A DNA stretch of 45,485 nt from the NCBI GenBank assembly GCA_944329205.1, contig CALVHY010000064.1, forward strand, positions 1 through 45,485, given 5' to 3'. Both the position numbers and the translations under genes were made by a program. The stretch is from an uncultured Bacilli bacterium (GTDB lineage Bacteria; Bacillota_I; Bacilli_A; RF39; UBA660). Each line of letters begins with the position of its first letter. Position 1 is the stretch's first letter. Positions 25,965 to 36,402 of the stretch are shown piece by piece. The notes under the pieces were generated by a model. It was given only the letters and a program-made list of their open reading frames with translations, was not told where the DNA came from and did no database searches.

Positions 25965-26915
25965 ATGAAACAAAGTAATATTGAAGTTAGTATTTGCTGC
26001 ATCACATACAATCAAGGAAAATACATCAAAGAAGCCATTGACAGTTTTTTACATCAAAAAACCAACTTTAATTATGAAATAGTTATTCATGATGATGCTT
26101 CTACCGACAATACCATTAACAAATTGAAAGAATACAAAAAAAACTTTCCTGAAAAAATTGTTTTAATATTAGAAAAGGAAAATCAATATTCCAAAAGGCC
26201 TAATTCCGTCTTAGATATTGTCTTTAAAAAAGCTCGAGGGAAATATATAGCTGTCTGTGAAGGAGACGATGGGTTTATTGATGAATTAAAACTTCAAAAA
26301 CAATATGATTGTATGGAGAATGGCAATTTTTCTTTTTGCTCTCATAATACCGAAGATAGAGATGAAAATGGCAATTTAATTAAAAGAGAAGAAAAGTGCC
26401 AAAAAAATATAATTACTATTGAAGATTTTTTGAACGGTAAAGGTAATATGCATACATCTTCTTTGTTTTTTAGAAAAAAAGATGTAATGAATATGCCTGA
26501 ATTTTATAAGAAAGCCAAAATTGGCGATTTGCCTTTGAAATTATATTTATTATCTAAAGGGGAAGCTTATTATTTGAATGAGTTTTGTTCTTTTTATCGC
26601 CATAACTCAATTAATTCATGGACAATAAAGGGGAAGCAAAATATTGAAAAAAAACGTGAAAACATTGAATCAGTTATAAGTATTTATAAAGATTTTGATA
26701 ATTATAGCAATCATAAATATAATGCTTTAATTGATAAAATTATAAAGAGAATAGAATTTGAATTTTACAAAAGTACAGCTGATCTAAAAATGATAAAGAA
26801 AAATAAATATAAAGATCTTTATAAAAGCCTATCTATTATAGAGAAAATAAAAATAAGATTAAAATCGATAAAATGGTTTTATAGACTATATGTTAAAATT
26901 AGATATGGAAAATAG
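25965..26915 (+). CDS. Family 2 glycosyltransferase
   Basis: The 316-residue product is a GT-A inverting transferase with SICCITYNQGKYIKEAI at the N-terminus, HDDASTDNT (metal and nucleotide site) and CEGDDGFID, the second acidic motif. I see no membrane helix, so it acts in the cytoplasm, probably loosely bound to the membrane. ATG 25965 follows GAAGGG; ATG 25947, overlapping the previous stop, is a weaker alternative. It should add one sugar of the repeat unit. Confidence 0.9.
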   Translation: MKQSNIEVSICCITYNQGKYIKEAIDSFLHQKTNFNYEIVIHDDASTDNTINKLKEYKKNFPEKIVLILEKENQYSKRPNSVLDIVFKKARGKYIAVCEGDDGFIDELKLQKQYDCMENGNFSFCSHNTEDRDENGNLIKREEKCQKNIITIEDFLNGKGNMHTSSLFFRKKDVMNMPEFYKKAKIGDLPLKLYLLSKGEAYYLNEFCSFYRHNSINSWTIKGKQNIEKKRENIESVISIYKDFDNYSNHKYNALIDKIIKRIEFEFYKSTADLKMIKKNKYKDLYKSLSIIEKIKIRLKSIKWFYRLYVKIRYGK

Positions 26916-26926
26916 AGGGATTAGAA

Positions 26927-28387
26927 ATGGAAAAAGCTGAAAATTTTCGAAATAATGTTGTGTCTTCTTTGGTATGGAAGTTTTTAGAACGAATTGGAAC
27001 CCAGGGAATACAATTTGTAGTATCAATTCTTTTAGCAAGACTTTTGCTCCCAAGCGATTATGGTGTTGTTACCATGATACTAGTATTTACAGCTATCGCA
27101 AACGTCTTTGTTCAATCAGGATTTAGTACTTCATTAATCCAAAAAAAGGATGCTGATGAATTAGACTTTTCCTCTGTCTTCTATATAAGTTTAGCCATAG
27201 CTACAATTTGTTATATAATATTATTTTTTTCCGCTCCCTTTATTGCTGATTTTTATAATATGCCCGAGATGACCACAATTCTTCGTGTACTATCGCTAAC
27301 ATTATTTTTTGGAGCAGTAAATTCTGTTCAAAATGCAAGAATATCACGAAATATGAATTTTAAAAAACTATTTTTTAGTAGCTTGGGTGCAATTATTGTC
27401 TCAGGAGTAACTGGCATTGCTTTAGCCTACTTAGGTTATGGACCATGGGCGTTAGTTTGGCAACAATTATCTAATTCAATTGCTATAACCATTATTTTAT
27501 GGTTTACCTCCGGTTGGAGGCCAAAACTTATGCTGTCAATTGAAAGGGTGAAGTCATTATTTTCATATGGATGGAAGATTTTATGTTCTTCTTTACTTGA
27601 CACAATTTATAGAAATCTATATAATTTAGTTATAGGAAGATTTTATAGTAGTGATACACTGGGAAATTACAATAAAGGAGAACAATTTCCAAAGTTAATA
27701 GCTGTTAATGTTGATGGAGCAATATCATCAGTTATGCTTCCTGCATACTCAAAAGAGCAGGAAAATAAAGACAAAGTAAAAAAAATGGTAAGAAGATCGA
27801 TTGTAACTAGTTCTCTTTTCCTTCTTCCTATGATGTTGGGCTTAGCAGCAGTTGCCGAAACAGCAGTACGCGTATTATTGACAAATAATTGGTTGGGGTG
27901 TGTACCTTATATGCAATTACTTTGTATTGTATATGCATTATATCCTATCCATACGGCTAATTTGCAATCAATTAAAGCGCTGGGCAAAAGTGATTACTTT
28001 TTAAAACTAGAAGTAATTAAAAAAATACTTGGTATAGTTGTATTAATTATCACTGTACCATTTGGTGTTTACGTTATGACTTTAGGCCAAGTAGTTGTTG
28101 CTATAATATCAACATTTATTAATTCCTTTCCCAATCGAAAATTATTAAACTACTCATATAAAGAACAAATAAAAGATATTGTACCACCATTAGGGCTATC
28201 TTTAATAATGTTTGCGATTGTTTATTTGATGAATTTTTTGAACATAAATATATATTTGCTGCTAGTTATCCAAATAATAGTGGGAGCAGTAATATATTTT
28301 GGTTTAGCTTATTTCTTTAAGTTAGAATCATTTCAATATGTTATAAAATTATTTTTAGCTAAAATGAAAGGAGTAAGACATGAATAG
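26927..28387 (+). CDS. Wzx-type oligosaccharide flippase
   Basis: The 486-residue product is a MOP-superfamily membrane protein with many hydrophobic helices across its length. It begins with SSLVWKFLERIGTQGIQF and LLPSDYGVVTM, typical of WzxC-like flippases. It would turn the lipid-linked repeat unit to the outer face for the polymerase fused at 21369. AGAGGGA precedes the ATG. It overlaps the acyltransferase gene by 8 bases. Confidence 0.92.
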   Translation: MEKAENFRNNVVSSLVWKFLERIGTQGIQFVVSILLARLLLPSDYGVVTMILVFTAIANVFVQSGFSTSLIQKKDADELDFSSVFYISLAIATICYIILFFSAPFIADFYNMPEMTTILRVLSLTLFFGAVNSVQNARISRNMNFKKLFFSSLGAIIVSGVTGIALAYLGYGPWALVWQQLSNSIAITIILWFTSGWRPKLMLSIERVKSLFSYGWKILCSSLLDTIYRNLYNLVIGRFYSSDTLGNYNKGEQFPKLIAVNVDGAISSVMLPAYSKEQENKDKVKKMVRRSIVTSSLFLLPMMLGLAAVAETAVRVLLTNNWLGCVPYMQLLCIVYALYPIHTANLQSIKALGKSDYFLKLEVIKKILGIVVLIITVPFGVYVMTLGQVVVAIISTFINSFPNRKLLNYSYKEQIKDIVPPLGLSLIMFAIVYLMNFLNINIYLLLVIQIIVGAVIYFGLAYFFKLESFQYVIKLFLAKMKGVRHE

Positions 28388-28946
28388 TTTTTATAGCGAA
28401 GAAGAAGTAGAAAAATTAGGATTAAAAAAAATTGGAAAAAATGTATTAATTAGTCGAAATGCAACATTTTATGGCAGAGAAAACATTATTATTGGTAATA
28501 ATGTAAGAATTGATGATTTTTGCATTTTATCAGGTAAAATTGAAGTAGGAAACAATATTCACATATCTGCAGGTACAATGTTGTTTGCTGGAAATGCCGG
28601 TATTTACTTAGATGACTTTACAACTATTTCTTCAAGGTGTGTACTATATGCCATTACAGATGATTACTCAGGAAAAAGTATGATCGGGCCAATGCTATCA
28701 GACGATCTTCGGCATGTTATAGAAGGACCCGTCATATTAAAAAAATTTGCAGCAATAGGTGCTGGATGCATAGTTCTCCCCAATGTAACGCTCCATAAGG
28801 GCGCAGCCGTAGGAGCAATGAGTCTTGTTAATCGTGATTTAGAAGAATTTTCGATTAATTATGGTATTCCAGCTCGAAAAATAAAAGAAAGAAGTAGAGA
28901 TTTAGAAAAATTAGAATGGAGAGTTGATAATCATGAAACAAATTAA
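28380..28946 (+). CDS. Left-handed beta-helix acyltransferase
   Basis: The 188-residue product has hexapeptide repeats (IIIGNNVRIDDFCIL, IEVGNNIHISAG, then AAIGAGCIVLPNVTL and AAVGAMSLV), the coil of LbH acyltransferases. It lies next to a sugar aminotransferase and RmlA/RmlB, so it probably acylates the amino group of a dTDP-amino-dideoxy sugar, as VioB or FdtC do. The acyl donor and the sugar are inferred from context. The next gene overlaps its end by 14 bases. Confidence 0.85.
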   Translation: MNSFYSEEEVEKLGLKKIGKNVLISRNATFYGRENIIIGNNVRIDDFCILSGKIEVGNNIHISAGTMLFAGNAGIYLDDFTTISSRCVLYAITDDYSGKSMIGPMLSDDLRHVIEGPVILKKFAAIGAGCIVLPNVTLHKGAAVGAMSLVNRDLEEFSINYGIPARKIKERSRDLEKLEWRVDNHETN

Positions 28947-30036
28947 TGTAACAAGGTCTTCCATGCCACCGTTTGAAGAGTATGTGGAAAAAATAAAGAA
29001 ATTATGGGACACAAGATGGCTTAGCAATTGTGGCGAATATCATGAACAATTAGAAAAAAAACTAGAAGAGTACTTGCAAGTTCCTAATGTATCACTTTTT
29101 AGTAATGGTCATTTATCCCTATATACAGCTATAAATGCCTTAGATTTACAAGGTGAGGTTATAACAACTCCTTTTACTTTTGTTTCAACAACCCATGCCA
29201 TAGTGCAAAATGGGCTTACACCAGTCTTTTGCGATATAAAACCAAATGATTACACCATTGATGCTGATAAGATTGAAGCTTTAATAACAGATAAAACTTC
29301 GGCTATTGTAGCAGTTCATGTTTATGGAAATGTATGTGACGTTGAAAAAATAGAAAAAATAGCTAAAAAGCATAATTTAAAGGTCATTTATGATGCTGCT
29401 CATGCTTTTGGCGTAAAATACAAGGGGATTGGTATAGGAAATTTTGGGGATATATCAATGATGAGTTTTCATGCTACCAAAGTATTTCATACTATAGAAG
29501 GTGGTGCTCTGTTATATAAAGACCATGACTTAAAAAAGAAATTGGCCAGCTTGCGAAATTTTGGCTTAACATCTCAAGAAGAATGTGAATATACAGCTAT
29601 GAATGCCAAAATGAATGAGTTTCAAGCCGCAATGGGTTTATGTAATTTACTAACTATTGATGAAGATATTTTAAAACGTAAAAAAGCTGTCGAAATTTAT
29701 CAAAGAGAGTTAAAAAACATTCCTGGAATAACTTGCTGGCAAAAGCAAGATAATGTAGAAGCAAACTACATATATTTTCCAATAGTAATAGATGAAAAGG
29801 AATATGGCCTTTCTCGAGATCAATTATTTGAATTATTAAAGAGTTACAATATAAATAGCCGAAAATATTTTTATCCTTTAGTAACTGACTTTAAATGTTA
29901 TCAGAAATATAAAAGTTATACACCTATAGCAGACGATTTAGCTAAAAAAGTTTTAACTTTGCCATTATATTCTGATTTAGAAACAGCTGATATTCTTAAA
30001 ATATGTGATATAATAAGATCTAAGAAAGGAGTATAA
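28933..30036 (+). CDS. DegT/DnrJ/EryC1-type sugar aminotransferase
   Basis: These PLP enzymes aminate keto sugars bound to nucleotides. The 367-residue product has TTPFTFVSTTHAI, YDAAHAFG and the PLP-lysine region SFHATKVFHTIEGGAL. With RmlA and RmlB downstream, the substrate should be dTDP-4-keto-6-deoxyglucose. No 3,4-ketoisomerase (FdtA/QdtA type) is in the operon, so amination at C4 (viosamine or fucosamine type) is more likely than at C3. ATG 28933 lies inside the end of the acyltransferase gene; GGAG is at 28918-28921. Confidence 0.88.
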   Translation: MKQINVTRSSMPPFEEYVEKIKKLWDTRWLSNCGEYHEQLEKKLEEYLQVPNVSLFSNGHLSLYTAINALDLQGEVITTPFTFVSTTHAIVQNGLTPVFCDIKPNDYTIDADKIEALITDKTSAIVAVHVYGNVCDVEKIEKIAKKHNLKVIYDAAHAFGVKYKGIGIGNFGDISMMSFHATKVFHTIEGGALLYKDHDLKKKLASLRNFGLTSQEECEYTAMNAKMNEFQAAMGLCNLLTIDEDILKRKKAVEIYQRELKNIPGITCWQKQDNVEANYIYFPIVIDEKEYGLSRDQLFELLKSYNINSRKYFYPLVTDFKCYQKYKSYTPIADDLAKKVLTLPLYSDLETADILKICDIIRSKKGV

Positions 30037-30039
30037 CTT

Positions 30040-30912
30040 ATGACCAAAGGTATCATTTTAGCAGGAGGGAAAGGAACTAGATTATATCCCATGACTAAGG
30101 CAATTTCTAAACAACTGTTGCCCATATATGATAAACCAATGATTTACTATCCCTTATCAGTCTTGCTACTAGCAAAAATTACGGACATATTAATTATTTC
30201 TACTAATGAAGCAATTGATAATTATAAAGAACTTTTAGGTGATGGCTCAAGGATTGGCATTAATATTAGCTATAAAATCCAAGATGAGCCAAGAGGAATT
30301 GCTGATGCCTTCATAATAGGTGAAGAATTTATAGGAAAAGATGATGTTTGTTTAATCTTGGGCGATAATATCTTTTTTGCATCATCCTTATCTGACACAC
30401 TAGAGAAAGCTAAAAATAATGTTGGAGCAACTATTTTTGGATGTTCCGTAAAAGATCCTAAAGCATTTGGGGTTGTCGAAGTAGATTCTAATGGCAAGAT
30501 TCTCTCTATTGAAGAAAAACCCCAAAATCCTAAGTCTAATTTAGCCGTTCCCGGTTTATATTTTTATGATAATTCTGTTGTCGAAATAGCCAAAAGTATA
30601 AAACCATCAGCAAGAGGAGAAATAGAAATAACTTCTGTAAATAATAAATACTTAGAAGATGGAAATTTGAATTTTATACCAATGGGTAGAGGTGTAGCCT
30701 GGTTAGACACTGGCACACCTGAAAATATGCTAAAAGCAGCCGAATTTGTTGAAGCTATTCAAAGTAGACAAGGATATTATATCTCATGTATAGAAGAAAT
30801 CGCATGGCGAAAAGGTTTAATAGATGATGAACAGCTAAAAAAAATTGGAAACGAATTGAAGATGACTGAATATGGCAAATATTTATTGTCGTTATTAGAG
30901 GAGGTAAAATGA
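30040..30912 (+). CDS. rmlA: Glucose-1-phosphate thymidylyltransferase
   Basis: RmlA makes dTDP-glucose from glucose-1-phosphate and dTTP. The 290-residue product is full length, with [40 protein letters not shown] and [15 protein letters not shown] precedes the ATG by 9 bases. The end overlaps rmlB (ATGA). No rmlC or rmlD follows, so the pathway branches to the amino sugar and not to rhamnose, at least in this window. Confidence 0.96.
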   Translation: MTKGIILAGGKGTRLYPMTKAISKQLLPIYDKPMIYYPLSVLLLAKITDILIISTNEAIDNYKELLGDGSRIGINISYKIQDEPRGIADAFIIGEEFIGKDDVCLILGDNIFFASSLSDTLEKAKNNVGATIFGCSVKDPKAFGVVEVDSNGKILSIEEKPQNPKSNLAVPGLYFYDNSVVEIAKSIKPSARGEIEITSVNNKYLEDGNLNFIPMGRGVAWLDTGTPENMLKAAEFVEAIQSRQGYYISCIEEIAWRKGLIDDEQLKKIGNELKMTEYGKYLLSLLEEVK

Positions 30913-31919
30913 AGATATTAGTTACTGGAGGGGCAGGTTTTATTGGAAGCAACTTCTTACATTACATGGTAAATAAATATCCTAAATATAATTTTGTATG
31001 TTTAGATGCCTTAACTTACGCGGGAAACTATGCTAACTTATATCCTATATTAGATAAAAAAAATTTCAAATTTATCAAAGAAAATATAACCAATAAAATA
31101 GAAATTGATAAAATATTTGCCAGGGAGAAATTTGATTGGGTTGTTAATTTTGCCGCGGAAAGTCATGTTGATAACTCAATTAAAAATCCCCAAATTTTTT
31201 TAGAAACTAATATAATTGGAACTCAAGTATTGTTAGATGCTTCGCTTAAATACCAAGTAAAAAGATATCACCAAATTTCTACAGACGAAGTATATGGTGA
31301 CCTTCCTTTAGATAATTTAAATTTAAAATTTGATGAAAATTCGCCAATTAATCCATCTAGTCCCTATTCTGCCTCAAAAGCAGCCGCTGATCTTTTAGTT
31401 TCAGCTTATGTAAGAACCTATAATTTAAGTGCTACAATTTCCCGCTGTTCGAACAACTATGGACCTTACCAATTTCCTGAAAAATTAATTCCCGTAGTTA
31501 TTACCAAAGCAATGAATAACGAAAAAATTCCTGTTTATGGAAAAGGCTTAAATATTCGAGATTGGATTCATGTTTCGGATCACAATATAGCAGTTGATCT
31601 TATTTTGCATAATGGAACATGTGGTGAAATATATAATATAGGTGGAAATGGTGAAATGACTAATATTGACTTAGTAAAAACGATCCTCGAAAAAATGGAA
31701 AAAAATAATGACCTAATAGAATACGTCTCTGACAGGAAAGGACACGACTTAAGGTATTCTATAAATCCTGCCAAAATAGAAAATGAATTAAAGTGGAAAA
31801 AAAATATTGATTTTGAAAAAGGAATTTCCGACACAATCAACTGGTATTTAAATAATGAAGAATGGTTAGAAAATATAAAAAGCGGAAAATATAAAGATTT
31901 ATATGCAGAAAGGAAATAA
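30909..31919 (+). CDS. rmlB: dTDP-glucose 4,6-dehydratase
   Basis: RmlB removes water from dTDP-glucose to give dTDP-4-keto-6-deoxyglucose. The 336-residue product has the NAD motif [31 protein letters not shown] (catalytic TDE) and YSASKAAAD (YxxxK). GAGGAGG precedes the ATG. It supplies the keto sugar for the aminotransferase encoded two genes upstream. Confidence 0.96.
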   Translation: MKILVTGGAGFIGSNFLHYMVNKYPKYNFVCLDALTYAGNYANLYPILDKKNFKFIKENITNKIEIDKIFAREKFDWVVNFAAESHVDNSIKNPQIFLETNIIGTQVLLDASLKYQVKRYHQISTDEVYGDLPLDNLNLKFDENSPINPSSPYSASKAAADLLVSAYVRTYNLSATISRCSNNYGPYQFPEKLIPVVITKAMNNEKIPVYGKGLNIRDWIHVSDHNIAVDLILHNGTCGEIYNIGGNGEMTNIDLVKTILEKMEKNNDLIEYVSDRKGHDLRYSINPAKIENELKWKKNIDFEKGISDTINWYLNNEEWLENIKSGKYKDLYAERK

Positions 31920-31924
31920 GTAAA

Positions 31925-33091
31925 ATGAAAATAGCAGTAGCAGGAACAGGATATGTTGGATTATCTTTAGCCGTATTATTAAGTCAACATAATAAAGTTT
32001 ATGCCTTAGACATTATTCCTGAAAAAGTAAAAAAAATTAACAATCGTATTTCCCCAATCAAGGATAAAGAAATTGAAGAATATTTAAAAGAAAAAAAATT
32101 AGATTTAAAAGCAACTTTGGATTATCAAGAAGCATTTCAAGATGCCGAATATATCATCATCTGTACCCCAACTAATTATGATGAAGAAACAAACAAATTT
32201 GATACTTCCAGCATTGAAGATATTATTGAAAAAGTATTGAGCATGGATATAGATACAACAATGATAATAAAATCAACTATTCCTGTTGGTTATACCGAAA
32301 AAATAAAAGAAAAATACAAAATATCAAATATTATGTTTGCTCCGGAATTTTTAAGAGAAGGCAGTGCCTTATATGATAATCTATATCCATCAAGAATTAT
32401 TGTTGGTGAAAAAAGTCAAAGAGCTGAAAAATTTGCTGATTTACTAAAAGAAGGTGCGCTAAAAAAAGATATAGAAACAAAATTTATAGGCAATACTGAA
32501 GCTGAAGCAGTTAAATTATTTTCTAATACCTATCTTGCCTTAAGAGTTTCCTACTTTAATGAACTAGATACTTTTGCTGAACTAAAAGGATTAAATACTA
32601 GAGAAATTATTGAAGGCGTGTGCTTAGATCCTAGAATTGGAAATCATTACAATAATCCATCTTTTGGATACGGAGGATATTGTTTACCTAAAGACACCAA
32701 ACAATTACTAGCTAACTATAAAGATATCCCCGAGAATTTAATTGAGGCCACCGTTATATCAAATGATACAAGAAAAAGACACATAGCCAATATGATTTTA
32801 AAACGTAATCCAAAAACAGTAGGTATATATCGATTAACGATGAAAAGTTCTTCCGATAATTTTAGATCAAGCGCTATTTTAGATATAATAAATTATTTAA
32901 CTAGTGCAAATGTTAAAGTAATCATCTATGAACCAGCTTTAAAGGATGATTTATTTAATACAAATGAGGTAATACATGATTTTGCCACCTTTGCTAAAGA
33001 AGCAGATGTAATCGTAGCAAATAGATTAGAGCCGGATTTAGAAAAATATCAAGAAAAGGTATATACAAGAGATTTATATAGTGTTAATTAA
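31925..33091 (+). CDS. ugd: UDP-glucose 6-dehydrogenase
   Basis: Ugd oxidises UDP-glucose to UDP-glucuronate with two NAD. The 388-residue product has GTGYVGLSLAVLLSQ, ICTPTNYD, APEFLREGSAL and the catalytic Cys253 in YGGYCLPKDTKQL. UDP-glucuronate can feed the 4-epimerase that opens the operon and possibly the PssD/E transferase. It is the last gene of the operon and runs into a strong bidirectional terminator. Confidence 0.96.
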   Translation: MKIAVAGTGYVGLSLAVLLSQHNKVYALDIIPEKVKKINNRISPIKDKEIEEYLKEKKLDLKATLDYQEAFQDAEYIIICTPTNYDEETNKFDTSSIEDIIEKVLSMDIDTTMIIKSTIPVGYTEKIKEKYKISNIMFAPEFLREGSALYDNLYPSRIIVGEKSQRAEKFADLLKEGALKKDIETKFIGNTEAEAVKLFSNTYLALRVSYFNELDTFAELKGLNTREIIEGVCLDPRIGNHYNNPSFGYGGYCLPKDTKQLLANYKDIPENLIEATVISNDTRKRHIANMILKRNPKTVGIYRLTMKSSSDNFRSSAILDIINYLTSANVKVIIYEPALKDDLFNTNEVIHDFATFAKEADVIVANRLEPDLEKYQEKVYTRDLYSVN

Positions 33092-33121
33092 TGTTAAACA
33101 TGAAGAACAAAAATTAACTTA

Positions 33122-33150
33122 AAAAGAACTGAATTTTCCTCAGTTCTTTT
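33122..33150. terminator. Bidirectional terminator between ugd and glmS
   Basis: AAAAGAACTGA (33122-33132) and TCAGTTCTTTT (33140-33150) form a perfect 11-bp stem with U tails on both strands. It serves both converging genes. Confidence 0.88.
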
Positions 33151-34957
33151 ATTCTACCGTAACAGATTTAGCTAAATTCCTAGGCATATCAACATCAAGC
33201 CCTTTTTCTTTGGCAATATAGTAAGCAATAAACTGCAAAGGTATAACTGCCAGTATAGGGGCTAAAATAGGATTTACTTTCGGTATTTTTATAATATCCA
33301 TATCTTTAGCTTCTTCTTTATCTGCAACCAAAACAATATTAGCTCCTCTTGCTTTAACTTCTTCCAAATTACTAAGCGTTTTTTCTTCTACTTTAGCGTC
33401 AGTTGCTATTCCAAACACGAATGTTCCGTCTTCAATAAGAGCAATAGGTCCGTGTTTAAGTTCTCCTGCTGGATATGCTTCACTATGAATATAAGATATT
33501 TCTTTTAATTTAAGTGAACCTTCCATGGCAATATTATAATCATTACCTCTACCAATATAAAACAAATCCCTAACTTTATACATTCTTTTCGCATAATCTT
33601 TATAAATATCCTTATCAGCTAGTACCACATCCATCAATTTTGGTAAATTAATAAGTTCTTCTTTTAATTTGTCACTCTCTTTACTATGACCATCTCTAAT
33701 TTCTTTTATATACAATGTTAAAGCTACCAATATACCAACCTGCGAAGTATAAGCCTTAGTTGAAGCAACCGCAATTTCTGGTCCTGCATGTGTATAAATA
33801 GTATATTTAGCCTCTCTTGTAATAGACGATTCAAAAACGTTAGTAATTGCCAAAGTTACAGCCCCTTTATCTCGAGCTAGCTTCAAAGCAGCAATTGTAT
33901 CCGCCGTCTCTCCTGATTGACTAATAAAAATACACAAAGTCTTCGCATTTATTATTGGATCTTGATATCTAAATTCACTAGCAACGCTAACTGTAACTGG
34001 GATTCTACATAACTTTTCAATAGCATATTTACCACTCAGTCCTGCATGCATCGCTGTACCACAAGCAACGATATGAATATTAGTAATACTATCTAGGTAA
34101 TCTTTATCCAAAGAAAAATTTAAAAATTCTATCTTCTTACCGATTATTCCATTTAAAGTATTTTTCAAAGCTTCCGGCTGTTCCATAATTTCTTTAAGCA
34201 TATAATCTTCATACCCATTTTTATTAGTGGCTTCCATATCCCAATCAATTTTTTTACTCTTCTTCTTTATTGGTTTAAACTCATCATTATAAAAAGTAAT
34301 CGTGTCATTTAATAAAGCCACATCCCCATCTTCCAAAAAGTAAAATTCATTGGTATAGCTAATTAAAGCGGGAATATCTGAAGCTGCAAAAATACCTGAC
34401 TCATTTTTTCCAATAACTAAAGGACTATTTTTTTTAGCCGCCAAGATTGTCTTACCAAGCAAAGGTGAAATAACAAGGATTGCATAACTACCCTTTAAAT
34501 CCTGTAGTGTCTTCCCCAAAGCTTTTAAAACATCTTTTTCTTTCTTATAATAATAATTTAAAAGCAAAGGTATAACTTCCGTATCCGTTTGGGATTTAAA
34601 AGTATAACCTTTATCTATTAAAAAGTCCTTTAGCTCCAAATAATTTTCAATAATCCCATTATGAACAACGGCAAATCTTTTTTCATCATCCATATGCGGA
34701 TGAGCATTTTCTTTGGATGGGACCCCATGAGTAGCCCATCTTGTATGAGCTATTCCAATATTTCCTTTTATATGTTCATGTTTTAATAATTCTTCTAAAT
34801 TAGCAATTCTGCCTTTATCCTTAACCACATATATTTCTTTATTTTGTAAAACGGCCACTCCTGCTGAGTCATAGCCGCGGTATTCAAGTGTTTTAAGGCC
34901 CTTAGTTAATTTAGGTAAAGCTTCATCTTTTCCCACATAACCAACAATTCCACACAT
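33149..34957 (-). CDS. glmS: Glutamine--fructose-6-phosphate aminotransferase
   Basis: GlmS makes glucosamine-6-phosphate, the first step to UDP-GlcNAc for peptidoglycan and for the TagO/WecA-like enzyme. The 602-residue product begins MCGIVGYVG, with Cys2 as glutaminase nucleophile. It has AHTRWATHG and two SIS domains (SQSGETADT and GRGNDYNIAMEGSLKLKEI) and ends AKSVTVE. A strong promoter lies about 35 bases upstream of the ATG. The leader is too short for a glmS ribozyme and none is seen. Confidence 0.97.
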   Translation of the reverse strand: MCGIVGYVGKDEALPKLTKGLKTLEYRGYDSAGVAVLQNKEIYVVKDKGRIANLEELLKHEHIKGNIGIAHTRWATHGVPSKENAHPHMDDEKRFAVVHNGIIENYLELKDFLIDKGYTFKSQTDTEVIPLLLNYYYKKEKDVLKALGKTLQDLKGSYAILVISPLLGKTILAAKKNSPLVIGKNESGIFAASDIPALISYTNEFYFLEDGDVALLNDTITFYNDEFKPIKKKSKKIDWDMEATNKNGYEDYMLKEIMEQPEALKNTLNGIIGKKIEFLNFSLDKDYLDSITNIHIVACGTAMHAGLSGKYAIEKLCRIPVTVSVASEFRYQDPIINAKTLCIFISQSGETADTIAALKLARDKGAVTLAITNVFESSITREAKYTIYTHAGPEIAVASTKAYTSQVGILVALTLYIKEIRDGHSKESDKLKEELINLPKLMDVVLADKDIYKDYAKRMYKVRDLFYIGRGNDYNIAMEGSLKLKEISYIHSEAYPAGELKHGPIALIEDGTFVFGIATDAKVEEKTLSNLEEVKARGANIVLVADKEEAKDMDIIKIPKVNPILAPILAVIPLQFIAYYIAKEKGLDVDMPRNLAKSVTVE

Positions 34958-34990
34958 ATTTTTATCCCTTCCTTACTACTAATTAAATAA

Positions 34991-35019
34991 ATAGTACTAT
35001 AAATTTAAAATGATGTCAA
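34991..35019 (-). promoter_or_regulatory. glmS promoter
   Basis: On the minus strand TTGACA (35019-35014), a 17-base spacer and TACTAT (34996-34991). Confidence 0.75.
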
Positions 35020-35079
35020 ACTTTTCATTTAAAAAATCTTTAAAAAATGATAAAATAATAGCATAAGACTGGTGATAAT

Positions 35080-36402
35080 ATGAAAACATTTTCTATTTTA
35101 ATAGCAAAACTAGCAATTATTTTGGGCCATCTCTTTCACCGTGGCTCATCTTTGCCCGGTAAGTTAGCTTTAAAAATTGATAAGAGGATTTTAAAAAAAT
35201 TAAAATATCCTCCCCTTAAACTTATTGTTACCGGCTCTAGTGGTAAAGGAAGCACTTCCAAATTAATAAATGATGTATTAATAGATAATAACTATACGGT
35301 ATGCTACAACAGTGCTGGCTCCAATTTAAAATATGGCTTAACTACAGCCTGCCTAAACAGTTGTAACCTTCGGGGTCAAATTAATAAAGATGTTTTAATA
35401 TTAGAAGTAGATGAAAGATATGTGAAAGAAATATATCAAGATATTCTACCTACTTATTTAATTATCACTAATATTACCAAAGATCAACCTCCAAGACAAC
35501 ATCATGTAGATCTTATTTTAAAAGAAATCGAAAAAAACATTCCCCCGCAAACCAAAATAATAATATCCATGGATGATCCTTATTTAAGAAATATAAGCCT
35601 TGCTCTTTCCAACGAGATAATATATTACAGTATTGCTCAAAATAAGTATTCCTATCAAACTTCCTTATTTGATAATTTAAATATATACTATTGCCCTAAA
35701 TGTGGTGCTAAGTTAAAATATGATTATTATAATTTTGAAACATTAGGTAAATATTATTGTCCTAGCTGTGATTTTAAATGGACTACTCCCACCCTCATAG
35801 GTCATGATCTTGATTTAGAAAAGGGCTTAATGAAAGTTTTTAATGAAAACGTAAGTATAGGCGGGGATATGCTTTTTAATGCTTACAACACTTTAGCAAG
35901 TTTTGCCTTTCTTAAAGCGGTCGGTTTAATTGATCACCAAATAAGTGCAAGTATCCAAAAATACAATCATAACAAAAACTTTGAATTTATCAAAAATAAC
36001 AAATTATATAAAGCTTTAAACTGCAAGGCTGAAAATGCCACCACTTACAATGCCTGTGTATACAAAGTATATTTAGATCCTGATTTAAAAGACGTTATTA
36101 TAGGGTGGAAAGAAATAAGTAGAAGATATAATCATTTTGATGTTTCCTGGTTATATGACATTGAATTTGAATTATTAAACAATGATTCTTTAAATAAAAT
36201 ATATGCGGTTGGTATTGATAAAGAAAATATTAAAAAAAGGCTGCTTCTAGCCCGTATTCCCGAAGAAAAAATAATTACCGCTGATTTACTAGACGAAATA
36301 AAAGCCTCAGTGGAAAAAAGTGCCGCCCAAAAAGTTTATGGCATTTTAAACTTTGATTATATGGAACCATTTAAAAGTACTTTTAAGGAGAATGTAAAAT
36401 GA
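35080..36402 (+). CDS. murT: Lipid II isoglutaminyl synthase subunit MurT
   Basis: MurT with GatD amidates the D-glutamate of lipid II to D-isoglutamine. The 440-residue Mur-ligase-like product has the ATP loop VTGSSGKGSTSK, a four-Cys zinc ribbon (CPKCGAKLKYD near residue 206 and YYCPSCDFKW near 227), GGDMLFNAYNTLA, and the C-terminal HFDVSWLYDIEFE, the MurT-specific domain that contacts GatD. GGTGATAAT precedes the ATG. The stop overlaps gatD (ATGA). Confidence 0.93.
   Translation: MKTFSILIAKLAIILGHLFHRGSSLPGKLALKIDKRILKKLKYPPLKLIVTGSSGKGSTSKLINDVLIDNNYTVCYNSAGSNLKYGLTTACLNSCNLRGQINKDVLILEVDERYVKEIYQDILPTYLIITNITKDQPPRQHHVDLILKEIEKNIPPQTKIIISMDDPYLRNISLALSNEIIYYSIAQNKYSYQTSLFDNLNIYYCPKCGAKLKYDYYNFETLGKYYCPSCDFKWTTPTLIGHDLDLEKGLMKVFNENVSIGGDMLFNAYNTLASFAFLKAVGLIDHQISASIQKYNHNKNFEFIKNNKLYKALNCKAENATTYNACVYKVYLDPDLKDVIIGWKEISRRYNHFDVSWLYDIEFELLNNDSLNKIYAVGIDKENIKKRLLLARIPEEKIITADLLDEIKASVEKSAAQKVYGILNFDYMEPFKSTFKENVK

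Noticed and set aside
34958-35079. glmS ribozyme upstream of glmS
   Set aside because: The leader is only about 30-40 nt after the promoter, too short for the ribozyme, and no conserved core is seen.
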